DNA from: Pseudopyrenochaeta lycopersici
Lineage: Eukaryota > Ascomycota > Dothideomycetes > Pleosporales > Pseudopyrenochaetaceae
Reading direction: 5' to 3'
Length of the DNA: 64,000 bases
NCBI GenBank assembly: GCA_003313425.1
Contig: NHZP01000011.1
Location: 248,001-312,000 of the forward strand
Shown piece by piece: positions 32,675-42,471 of this stretch. Position numbers and translations under genes: made by a program. The notes below the pieces were generated by a model, which had not been told where the DNA came from, did no database searches, and saw nothing but the letters and a program-made list of their open reading frames with translations. Positions within the stretch are counted from its first letter, which is position 1; each line of letters begins with the position of its first letter.

Positions 32675-33295
32675 TCATCGCTGCATGTACATGCCAGAGT
32701 TCAGCATGACGGATCCGTATCGTTCGTTTGCGCGCCACAAGTACTTGAGAAAGATGATTGCCTTCAAGTACACCTTCAAGATCCGTCTTCGTCGCATCCG
32801 GTCAGCCTCGAGAATTTTGCGGAGTATCCTGGATATGAACGAGGCAGAGACGGTCCGGCGAAGTGGCGACTGGATGATGGCATGCCTGGACGTAGCTCTG
32901 GTGAGGGTGGGTGCGGCAATAGTGGAAGTCTCTAGTGTAAATGCTTCGAGAGTCTCTTGGGCTTCGTGGGGTGACTGTAGTAAGCTGAGTCTTGCGTCGA
33001 GCGACTCATGCTCGGAAACCTCAGGGATGCTTCCTAGCGTGGGCGAGAAAGGCGGAGAGCGAGGACTATCTGAATAGAGAGACATGTTGTTGACTGAAGC
33101 AGATTGTGGATGTTGTCGTGGTTTAGATAGAGCGGACAGCGTGGGGGGAATTTGTTGAGAGCGAGGCGACAGTGGAATGGACACAGAACTGGCAGACCAG
33201 AGTGGAATTGAAAGACGCTTGGAGGTGAGAGCTGTTTGTTTTACCAACGCGCTGCCCAGGAGTAAGTCACATCGTGGCGGTGAAAAGAGTAGCAT
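32675..33295 (-). CDS. Hypothetical protein with possible mitochondrial presequence
   Basis: Single exon, 206 aa from ATG 33295 (the frame extends three codons further only through a TTG). The first ~60 residues are rich in Arg, Ser, Leu and Pro with no acidic residue for a long stretch, as in mitochondrial targeting signals. The middle is Ser/Pro-rich (SPRSPPFSPTLGSIPEVSEHE) and likely disordered. The last ~50 residues form a strongly basic amphipathic helix (R-I-L-R-K-I-L-E-A-D-R-M-R-R-R-R). No known domain is recognised. It is divergent from the tetraspanin gene, about 1 kb away. Codon use looks like that of nearby real genes, which supports it, but function is unknown. Confidence 0.55.
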   Translation of the reverse strand: MLLFSPPRCDLLLGSALVKQTALTSKRLSIPLWSASSVSIPLSPRSQQIPPTLSALSKPRQHPQSASVNNMSLYSDSPRSPPFSPTLGSIPEVSEHESLDARLSLLQSPHEAQETLEAFTLETSTIAAPTLTRATSRHAIIQSPLRRTVSASFISRILRKILEADRMRRRRILKVYLKAIIFLKYLWRANERYGSVMLNSGMYMQR

Positions 33296-34336
33296 GTTGC
33301 CCAAGTGTGACCTGTGGACGGGTTTGAGCGACGAGGCTGAGATGGCAGAAAGGATGAAGTGAGGGAAGGAAAACTGAAAAAGCCACGAGCATGGGACGAC
33401 GTTATAGGCACAGGGCGTGAAGGATTAGTTGCGTATGTTTTTATTCGATAACCCCGCGTTTGCAGACGGTAATTGGGCTAAGAGACCCTTCTTTTAGCAT
33501 ACTGGTGACGGTGATCGTGTGGACAGAGGCGTTTCTGGTCAGACAACACACGCTTGCAAGCCGCATGCCACGACGATGCACGTCAAAGACGAGCAGGAAG
33601 CTGGAGGAGCCGATTGGGCAAAGTGTTAGCTGGCGTTGAGGAGTCTGAGAAGCCGTCTGGAACAAGACTGAGCGGTGTTTGTGTGATTGTTATTGCCCAT
33701 GTCGTCTGGATGGGAAAGTTCAAGATCGGATATGGACAATTTTGGGCATGTGCGCTGAAGAGCCGGCGGGGGTGGGTGACAGCGGCAGCCTAGCGCAACT
33801 GCCAATGGGATGACGTGCAGCGCTTCCGCGGTAGGCCTTCTCACACCACCACTTACCACATGGCTCGGCATGACCGTGGAGGGTGCAAGGCAGTGCAATC
33901 CCAGCCATCGTCGTCGCATCTAAACACGTCGGCGCTGGCGTCACCAGACAAAGCTCTTCTTCTGAGCTGACTGTGCGCGCTCACGTCCTCGACCCCTTGC
34001 TTGCCCTCTGCCAGCAAATGATACCCCTCATCATGTACTTGGCACGTACGGCAGCTGCATGCGCAGTATTGGCGATAAGTACCGCTGAGGTACATGGGAG
34101 AGTGTTCCGACACCTCGCATGAGCGTGCGCCCAACCACTGCGTCGGAATGCGGGCATGATATACAAGAGTGCAGATCTGCTCATTGTTGATCAAACTGTG
34201 CCAGCACAGCCTGTGCCTTCATTTCGCTTTCTGTCTGTCCTCTCTCTGGCGCTTTCTTCTTCTCTCTTAATTGAAACTGCTCTGCACACAAGCCAGAAAG
34301 CAAGGACCCACTCAAAGCCAAGGCAGCACATCCACC
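33296..34336. promoter_or_regulatory. Divergent intergenic region upstream of the tetraspanin gene
   Basis: 1.04 kb between divergent genes. A CT-rich tract at about 34229-34270 precedes the tetraspanin start, as is common in fungal promoters. No gene or repeat seen. Confidence 0.4.
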
Positions 34337-35382
34337 ATGTCCTACACGAGGAAGCAAGTCGTCACCTGTCTCAGCGTGGTGGTGAGGACAGTGCAGTCTT
34401 CATAGCTTCCCATTATTGACTATTCCCAGATTCTCCTCGTCGCAATTGGGCTCGGAGGGTCAGTAATTTCGAGGCGTTGCCAGCCTGCCAGCTGACCCGC
34501 ACAGATATGCCTCATCACGAGCGAACGCCCGCTCTGTGCCCATCTCCAGCACCCTCACCGGTTTCACAACGGCATTGCCCATTGTAGCTGGCCTCCTACT
34601 TGAATCAGGCTATGATCTCACCCGCCGACAAGAACGCCGCAAACACCTCAGTCGGGGCGAGATCCAGCGCCCGCCGCTAGTCATCATTGCAAATACCATC
34701 ATCTTCATATATTCGACCGTCGTCGTAACCCTCCTTGGCACACATGCCGCTCCAGCTTCAGGTCTGGATTGTGGGCTGAGAGGGCGCTGGCAGACGCTGT
34801 TCAGGCAAAAGGATGCAGATGCCATCAGGAAAATCCAGGATACATTCAGCTGCTGCGGCTTGACCAACCCCAGAGACATGGCCTGGCCGTTTCCGGACAA
34901 AACTCATAATCAACATGCATGTGAAGACGCGTTCAACAGGACGAATGGATGCCTTGGAGCATGGAAGGCCGAGGAACAGAAAATTGCGGGCTTGTTGATT
35001 GCTGTCGTCGGCATGGTGTTCATTTGGCAGGTGTGTAACTGATTCACAGACCATACACATTAGTTAACGCTTGCTGCAGTTTTCAATCATTGCTATACCC
35101 ACCCAGCGCGAGTCCTGGCTTCACCACATCGCTCCCGATCGCGTCTCTCGCATGATCGCTGATGAAAGAAACGGCGGCAGTGATGAGCCCCGACGCGCCA
35201 TTGACTATGTTCCCAGCTATAATCGCTATTCAGATCGCGTTGAAGAAGAGGTTGATCATGAACATAGCCTCAGTCCAGAACGTGCGATTGAAGAAGGCAA
35301 TCGCCGGCTCAACAGTGCCTTACCAGGACACCTTGAGCGGGATCAACAGCCTACGGTCGAGAATGAGTGGACAAGGAGCTAA
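34337..35382 (+). CDS. Fungal tetraspanin (Tsp3-like)
   Basis: Four exons, 300 aa: 34337-34381, 34430-34458, 34505-35030, 35080-35382; GT-AG and in phase. Four membrane segments can be placed: around residues 7-30, TLTGFTTALPIVAGLLLESG, LVIIANTIIFIYSTVVVTLL, and IAGLLIAVVGMVFIWQFSII after the large loop. The large loop carries the tetraspanin C-C-G motif in FSCCGLTNPRDM and two further cysteines (HACEDA, NGCLGAW) for disulphides. The C-terminal ~80 residues are charged and cytosolic. In fungi such proteins organise membrane domains; the founding member Pls1 is needed for appressorium penetration, but this sequence fits the Tsp3 group better, in my recollection. Exon 1 end is slightly ambiguous: donor at 34382 (GTGAGG) is chosen over 34379. 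Confidence 0.82.
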
Positions 35383-36048
35383 GATGAGCGGTGATGTTCA
35401 ACTGATGAAGAACTGATGATATTGGAATCTGGTAAACGAATATGACTGTACATGGTGTTATGGCGCATATTTCTGGGCTTGCATGGGATCAGCGTTTATG
35501 CATATTGGGGGTCACTATGAAGGTTCATGAGTAAGGTAGTAATGCAGGCCAAGAAATGACGTTCAATTCGAGAAGAGCCATGATGTTTTGAGAATAGTCT
35601 GCCGAGGAGATCAGCCTGAACGACATGTCTTGAACGGATGATTCGGCCTCTTCCGTGCCATGCATAGGCCGTAACAGACTGTCGCAGCATAACACCAAAA
35701 TGATTTTCAACACATGTAAAAGCTTGGTCACAGGGTCGACGTACCATGGTATTGTACAATACACTCTCACAATCACAATGCACGTACAATGCTCCAAGCA
35801 CTCCGCCAGAACGCACATATTGTGTAAAATATGGACTACCGCGCATTGTGTATTCACAAGCTCATATACACAGTTGATCCACAGCAGCAATTCGGCCATG
35901 GAACCAAGTCGTATAAAACCATCCTGAGTATACTCTCAACAACCTCAAACCCACACACATATTCACCAAATCGGACATCCCAGCCAACACGCTACCAAAA
36001 TCCAAATCCACCACTCGGAACTCCACAGCCCCCAGTCTAATCCACAAA
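35383..36048. other. Intergenic region
   Basis: 666 bp, AT-rich. Contains the candidate TATA box of the next gene; nothing else supported. Confidence 0.4.
35912..35918 (+). promoter_or_regulatory. Candidate TATA box
   Basis: TATAAAA, 131 bp upstream of the ATG at 36049; the sequence between is A/C-rich and T-poor, as in many fungal 5' UTRs. Confidence 0.5.
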
Positions 36049-36333
36049 ATGTCTAACCTGAACAAAGCGTCAACCCCTAAACCCACTATCTCCCGGCCCG
36101 TCGTCAGCCCAATGTCGCACTCACGCAGCAACAAAGCCTCTTCATTCACTAACGCCCGTCCAGCACCCAGCCCACAGCCTCTCCGCCGCTACCCCACTGA
36201 GTTCTCAGACTTTGTCCACTACGAGCAATTGTCGACGATGCAGAAAGAGGACGAGAAGGCGGCGGCGAACAAGACGAAGGTGAAGGTTAAGAAGGTGGCG
36301 AAGGGGCTGGTGAGAAGGGTGACGGGGTTGTAA
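36049..36333 (+). CDS. Small basic hypothetical protein
   Basis: Single exon, 94 aa, ATG in good context (AAAATGTC). The first half is Ser/Pro/Thr-rich and likely disordered. A short conserved-looking block, Y-P-T-E-F-S-D-F-V-H-Y-E-Q-L, leads to a Lys-rich helix (K-V-K-V-K-K-V-A-K-G-L-V-R-R-V-T-G-L) that could bind nucleic acid or membrane. No signal peptide. Proper TATA box and leader support a real gene; function unknown. Confidence 0.6.
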   Translation: MSNLNKASTPKPTISRPVVSPMSHSRSNKASSFTNARPAPSPQPLRRYPTEFSDFVHYEQLSTMQKEDEKAAANKTKVKVKKVAKGLVRRVTGL

Positions 36334-37403
36334 GTCGAGTTTTCTGGGTGTTTCAGAAACAATTGTAGATGGAGGGGATATTGATATCTTCTCACTTATA
36401 CGCCTTAGAGGTTGAGGTATAGTAGGTAGTAGCTACGTCTTTGCGATTAAATCCATGATCACAGGGGATGGTGGTAAGTAGATGGTGAGTATATTTGAGA
36501 TACAAAAAGGAAAATCTCTGGTTGAGCTGTAGGACAAAATAAAACTCATCAGAATGTTTACAGTCGTGAGTCCCAACCATTAACTACTTGCCATGTAATG
36601 ATAAGCAATGACGAATCAAATATGTCGAATGCTTTTGGACGCAAAAGACTGATACGCTGGGATGTAGTTTGCACTACAACCAAGATAAGAATTCTGTACC
36701 AGGCTAGGACTAAGAGATAATTGTACCAAGGTAGGAGCAGGGACTGCGTTATAACTTAATAACTTATACCCTTGCATTATAAAGCCTATAATTAGCTAAG
36801 ATGCAATCGAGAAGCCCAGCCGATAATGGTACTACTAACCATTTCCGGCGTTTTCGGGTCTGATCCACTCAAATGGATGCAGCAACCAAGTCGTCCGGTG
36901 AAGCGAAAACGGTACCCTGCAGCTTGATCAAGCGCAAAAACCACTGTGCTATGATATACGTATTGCTTCTAGAGTATGCCTAATAACCACAACAAGAATT
37001 CAACAGCACCAGGCCACGCCCATCGAAAGTTGATGATTGTTATTTGCCCTACCTGTGATTCAGATTCCCTGCGCATCCCAGCCTGCGTCATACGTGTTTT
37101 CTTCGCAATCAGCCATGGTTTTTACTCAGTAAGCCTTGCTAACTTAGGAGTAATCATACTCCTAGCCAAGAAGCCAAAGGTGCTTGTAGCGGTTGCTTGC
37201 GCGCAGCCACAGCGGGCGCTGGGATGGGCGCTGGGCTGAGCCCCTCCATGTGCACTGCCTTGACCGGCTGCCGTCACAGCCCACCCCCAACCACTATAAT
37301 CAATCAACCGCTTCTGTTGTCCCTCTCAATTCGTAGTCGCAGCTACTTGCCCCGAATCGTTTTTGTTCACTTGCCGTCTAGTGCTAAAACCGACGTTATA
37401 GCG
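36334..37403. other. Intergenic region, partly AT-rich
   Basis: 1.07 kb. The part around 36700-36810 is very rich in TA and may be a small decayed repeat. The part after 37190 is more GC-rich with a C-rich tract and resembles the promoter of the HET gene that follows. Confidence 0.35.
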
Positions 37404-39800
37404 ATGCGACTTCTCCACTTTGATCGTTCTAGAAGACTAATCTCGACGGACTTTAGCGAGAAGAGCATTCCGCCATATGCTATTCTTTCACACAGATAGG
37501 GGGATGACGAGGTTCTCTTTGAAGATCTGCAAAATGGCACCTACACAGAGAGAGGCGGTTATCGAAAGATTGAGTTCTGCGCAGAGCAGGTGGCCCAGGA
37601 TCAGCTGCAGTTCTTCTGGATCGACACATGTTGCATCGATAAATGGAACCTTCGTGAGCGCTCGAAAGCGATCAACTCGATGTTTCGTTGGTATAAGAAT
37701 GCGGCAAGATGCTACGTATTCCTGTCGGATGTTTCAGTGTCCACTGCGACAGAGACACCCCAACAAAGTGACTGGGAGGCATCGTTCCAGGCAAGCAAAT
37801 GGTTCACTCGAGGTTGGACACTTCAGGAACTCATTGCTCCAGTATCAGTCGAGTTCTTTTCCCGTGAAAGACGGCGAATAGGCGATAAAATATCTCACGA
37901 ACAGCTAGTACATAAGATTACTGGCGTTCCGCTCAAGGCATTGCGGAATTGTCCTTTAGACGAATTTACGATACCAGAGCGGAGGCAATGGGCCGCAAAT
38001 CGCGAAACAACTGAAGAAGAAGATAATGTATACTGTCTTCTTGGAATTCTTAATATCTCTTTATCAATCTCCTATGGCGAGGGAGTGGAGAAGGCATGGA
38101 GAAGACTCCAGGTCGAACTAGAAGCAGCTAGTAGTGCGCCATCTATTATTCCATTTTCCCAGAACGATCATTTCGTGGGCCGAGAGTCACAGCTTGCTGA
38201 ACTGGAAGCAAAGCTCTTTGGAAACAAGCAAGCTACAACGATGGCAATAGTCGGACCCGCTGGAACAGGCAAATCACAGTTAGCGCTCGAGGTTGCGCAC
38301 AGAACAAGACAGAAGGACAAGAACTGCTCGGTCTTCTGGATTGATGCAGGCGATATAAACAGTCTCTACCGATCGTATGCGAGTATTGCCCAAAAGCTTA
38401 ACATTCCTGGCTGGGACGACGAGAAGGCAGATAGTAGGCAGCTGGTAAAAGCCCATCTCAGCGGGAAGGGGAAAAGGCAGTGCTTGCTTGTTTTTGACAA
38501 CACCGAGGACGTAAGCCTAGGATCTAGCGGGTTCTCCACAGGAGCTACCAACGTAGTCAACTACCTGCCGCAGTCAGACCTATGCTCGGTCATCTTTACA
38601 ACCACTAATAGCGATGTAGCTAAAATACTGGCATCGGAAAATGTTGTAGAGCTAAAAGAAATGACACCAGATACGGCCCAAAGAATGCTGGAAAAATATT
38701 TGGACACATCACTATCAAATAAGCAGCAGGAGGCGAAGCTTTTGTTGCAAGAGCTATCCTATCTTCCCCTAGCAATTATTCAAGCAGCAGCTTATATTAA
38801 GACTAGACACATCACACTACAGGAGTACCAATCTCAAGTAGTAAGGCTAAAAGAAGCAGTGCTTGAGCATAATAGCAAATTATATGAGAATAAGTCCCAG
38901 GAGCATAGTATAGCAGGTCCCGTAGCTACTACACTATTCATTTCCCTAAATCAGATCCGCAGCGACAATGCACTGGCAGCAGACTATCTATTTCTCGCGG
39001 CTTGCGTTAACCAGAAAGACATCCTAGTCGATCTTCTAGAAGCACCCTCAACTCATGAATAGGATGAAGCGATAAAAGTTCTCAGCAGCTACGGGCTTGT
39101 TACTAGGCGGCCTGCCGAATCAGCACTCGATCTTCACCAGCTAGTGCATCACGCTCTACGGGGATGGCTTCAAAAGCAAGCGAGGCTGGACCAATGCACG
39201 GAAGGTGCCATTAGGCAGCTGCACAAGGTGTTCCCAGGCCATGATCATGGTAGTAGAAGCAAATGGAGACGATTGCTTCCGCATGCTAAGTACGCGCTGT
39301 CACATAGTGCAGCGGAACAAGAGGGCTGGGATAGGTTAGGGCTAGTATGGAAATGTGCCATAGCACTGTATAATGATGGATTGTGGATGGAAGCCGAAGA
39401 GCTGTTTGTGCAAGTCATGGAGACGAGAAAGAGGGTGCTTGGGGACGAGCATCCTTCCACGCTGACTAGCATGGCCAACCTGGCGTCGACGTACAGGAAT
39501 CAGGGGCGGTGGAAGGAAGCCGAAGAGTTGCAGGCTAATGAACTAAGAATATGCTCGAGAGTGCTTGGGGACGAGCATCCTTCCACACTGACTAGCATGA
39601 ACAACCTCGCATTCATGTTAAAGCATCAGGGCTCTCTAAGCGGAGCACTTTCCTTAATGGAGGATTGCTGCGAGCTGCGGACAGTAGTCTTAGGTCCTCA
39701 ACATCCCTCTACTATATCGTCTCGCGAAACTCTCACAACATGGCGGCTAGAGGCTACGGAACGTAATAAGCAGAATGATTTCAGGGAAGTTAGCAAGTAG
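37404..39800 (+). pseudogene. HET-NB-ARC-TPR NLR-type gene interrupted by two TAG codons
   Basis: One reading frame of 799 codons runs from ATG 37404 to TAG 39798-39800, broken only by TAG at 37497-37499 and TAG at 39060-39062. Residues 1 to about 220 are a HET domain: MRLLHFD start, FFWIDTCCID, NSMFRWYKNAARCYVFLSDV, WFTRGWTLQELIAP. An NB-ARC-like NTPase follows (P-loop GPAGTGKSQLALE near 38250, hhhhD as CLLVFDN, FTTTNSDVA). The C-terminus has kinesin-light-chain-type TPR units of 42 residues with near-identical R-V-L-G-D-E-H-P-S-T-L-T-S-M. The first stop falls at the place of the conserved Trp of the HET S-H-T-W-G motif, as expected from a TGG-to-TAG change. Family members control heterokaryon incompatibility and cell death. 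Here the product would be a 31-residue stub unless read through, so it is called a pseudogene. No intron can remove either stop. Confidence 0.85.
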
Positions 39801-41007
39801 ACTGTCTTTAAAGCGGCATGCTAGATGTGATACAAAAGAGCATGGCCAAGGTATAGTAATTTGCTTACCAAATATCGTGAGGCGTAGCCTATGTGAGAAT
39901 GGTGCTTTGAGTTGTCACCACTAGCAGGGAGGACGGCCGACCCGCACCGGCTATGACCTTGCCGCGAACGTCTAGAATGAATGGCGTCAGGAAGAGATAT
40001 AACCATCGTTTCCAGTGACAGAACGGCATGGAGCCCCAGATAGTGCAGTGCCCTGCCAAGCATAGCTACCATTACAGCTCTGTTATACATCGCGTACGTG
40101 AACGATCTAAACCCCTCATATCCCTCACATGTTAAAGTAAAGCACGTCTCTACAACTCTAAAGATTGTAGTGCTTATACGACAGCTGTATCACCACTAGG
40201 GCCGTCCACTCTATCCTATCTTATAATTGTATTCCCCTTCTACGAGCTGAGACTAGAGGCCTTTCGTTTGGTTAGCGGAGGGGCAACAGTCGGTTTCGGA
40301 GCTTAAGGGCGAGGAAGCTATTGAGGTTATTGTGCGTTGGACCGCATCTTGAAGTGCGTAGGATAGCTTTGTTAAAGCCGCTTCGGCGCTGGAAACACGT
40401 TAGCTAGTTAACTGACAAGCGCCGTGGCCGTGCAGGTCTTAGCATTGCTCCCAATCCTAAGCCGGGTTTAATCATATTCTGAGCGCACGTGCGATCCGCA
40501 CAGCTACATATCTTACAGTAAGATACCTACGGATGTATGAGCTGAGAAGTGCGGGGTCATCTCGCATTAGCTAGAATTAGGGATTTGCTTCCGTGGAAGT
40601 ACTAATTAACATAGCGGCCCTGTATGAATTTGCCTGCGACAGCGCGCACTAGGCTAATAATATCTTCTAAGCACTAGAGGGAGGTTCTAAGGCTTAGATA
40701 AGGCTATTCTATAAAAATTTAGAGCGATAAAGACTTAATATTAGCGCTGTAGGGAGGAAGGTCTACTACGCTATAAAAGAAGGCGCTGTACAAATCTAGC
40801 TTAGAGGCAATAATACTATTATAAATTTTTAGAAATAGTATATTATAGATATTTAGGATTAGCTATAGCAGATTATTTTCTTTAAAGTATAGTAATAATC
40901 TTTATGCGTATAGGTTTTCTAGTTGCTGAAAGTCAAAGTACCCCTCATTTGTCTCGCTACATAGTGTGTCTCGCTACGCAGTGGGTGACGTTACCTGTGT
41001 CGCAAAA
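39801..41007. other. AT-rich spacer, probably decayed repeat
   Basis: From about 40560 on, the sequence is TA-rich with almost no CpG or intact frames, as in RIP-altered DNA. No terminal repeats or protein similarity could be recognised. It ends at the target duplication of the DNA transposon. Confidence 0.45.
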
Positions 41008-41016
41008 AGCCCACTC
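41008..41016 (+). repeat. 9-bp target-site duplication, left copy
   Basis: AGCCCACTC, identical to 53762-53770, immediately outside the terminal inverted repeats. Confidence 0.85.
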
Positions 41017-41061
41017 GAGGATGCAGGCCATGTGACCATAAGTAGGCTAAGACATGGCATG
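41017..41061 (+). repeat. Left terminal inverted repeat
   Basis: Pairs with 53717-53761 in reverse orientation. The inner 13 bp (AAGACATGGCATG) and the central TGACCAT are exact; differences elsewhere include transitions. The distance from the target duplication is the same at both ends. Confidence 0.85.
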
Positions 41062-41116
41062 CCAAGATGTCGGTGCACGGCGCTTGTTTAGTGCGCTAAG
41101 AGAGTATATGTAGGGC

Positions 41117-41149
41117 GAATTGATTTCGAATCGGTTCTGAATCGATTCT
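41117..41149 (+). repeat. Subterminal triple palindromic unit that keeps its CpGs
   Basis: Three adjoining 10-bp units, GAATTGATTT, GAATCGGTTC and GAATCGATTC, separated by single bases, about 100 bp inside the left end. The intron copies elsewhere in the element read GAATTAATTC or similar, that is, the same unit after CpG-to-TpA changes. It lies upstream of the plus-strand gene. Confidence 0.75.
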
Positions 41150-41246
41150 ATCAAAACAACAATCCCTAAACACCGCAACACACACCACTAATTACATCCA
41201 CAACACAACGGCATAGCTGCCAGGCGCCGCACTACTGTCCTTGACA

Positions 41247-42002
41247 GTAATATATGTGTTCTATATATTAAATCTATTTTAAATTAATTCCTAATTAATT
41301 CTAGCCCGACTATAAAGCATATCGCCGGCTGAATACCCTCCCTATAGGTATTAGTGCCTTTAATCTTAACAATAATGCCGCTCTAATCGTGCATGTTAGC
41401 AAGGTTATGTGCCGCTAGCATATTAGTGGCGGACATCTCTGCGGTGTATAAATTAATTCAGAACTAATTCAGAACTAATTCTAACTAAGCATAGCGTCGG
41501 TTCTCTGCCCGTAGGAACTTAATTAACTACCTCCGCCGCAACTATAATGTCCTCGTAGTCTCTCCCTCCGCTTATAGAGTTGGAATCCTGCCTTAGCCTG
41601 TAATTTAAGCTAAGATGTGTAAGTATGTTAAATTAATTTAGAATTAGTTCCTAACTAATTTTAGTGTAGTACGGAACTATTATAGCTGCCTACTAAGTAT
41701 AAGTAGTACCCCTCCTTACTGCCCAGGCTAATATTACTGCCGCCTAAGCTTTAGTGCCGCAGCCGCCTCCCTAGGCTATAGTGTTGCTTCCTGATAGTTC
41801 TGTAAGTTAAATTAATTTAAAATTAGTTCTAAATTTGTTCTAATAACTTTACAGCGAGATCTAGTCTATATGAACGCCGCCTGCTACGCTATTGGTGGCC
41901 GCCAGGTTCCATGCGATACTTGCATGTCTAAAGAGGATAATAATAATATTAACGGTTAGAATATGCTCGAATTAATCCTAAATTAATTGCTAATTAATTT
42001 AG
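41247..42002 (+). repeat. Homologous introns of transposon gene 1 (plus strand)
   Basis: 41247-41304, 41444-41494, 41619-41664, 41802-41854 have GT...AG ends, branch-like CTAAC/CTAAT and 46-58 nt length; 41961-42002 has lost the donor G. Each consists of two or three AATTAATTC/GAACTAATTC units between donor and branch site. Confidence 0.75.
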
Positions 42003-42076
42003 GATACACGTTCTTCTAGACTAGTAATTTCTGGAGGTGTAAGAATAGGGGTTTATAAGTAGAGATAATTGCGGAG

Positions 42077-42082
42077 GATACG
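42077..42082 (+). repeat. Target duplication of the gypsy element, left copy
   Basis: GATACG, repeated at 49120-49125 directly outside the other LTR. Six bases match; five would be the usual length for the group, so one may be chance. Confidence 0.75.
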
Positions 42083-42471
42083 TGTAAAGAATCTTAAAAG
42101 CTATTAGTAAGGATAGCTAATAAGATTGCAAGGTTAGTTCTCCAGGATAGAGTGAGGGACTAGATAGAAGAGGGTTTAATACTAAGATAGTAAGAGAGCG
42201 CTTCTGTAAAGAGTACTAAGGGTTAAGAATAATTAGTATTACTATTACTATACTGTAGAGTATAATATTAAGTTAAACATAATAAGCTATAAGGGTTCAT
42301 TGTGGTAATCTATATACATAGAGGTTATGCATGTTACTCAGTGTGCTCTGTGTGCTCAGTGCCACTGATCAAACTAATTAACTGAGCACGTCACGTGACC
42401 TTAGTTGTTAGTCTAATACCTGTGAGGTCTAGTTGGGGCTACTAGGGCAGGGTCCTGGCAGGATCGTAACA
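42083..42471 (-). repeat. LTR (3' LTR with respect to element orientation)
   Basis: 389 bp, TG...CA ends. Differs from the other LTR at 18 positions by hand count, every one a transition. Confidence 0.92.

Noticed and set aside
32382..32935. Plus-strand frames overlapping the hypothetical minus gene at 32675
   Set aside because: They are antisense shadows; the minus-strand frame is longer, ATG-started and has protein-like composition.
40560..41007. Separate named transposon left of the DNA transposon
   Set aside because: The AT-rich sequence looks RIP-altered, but no terminal repeats or protein similarity could be seen.
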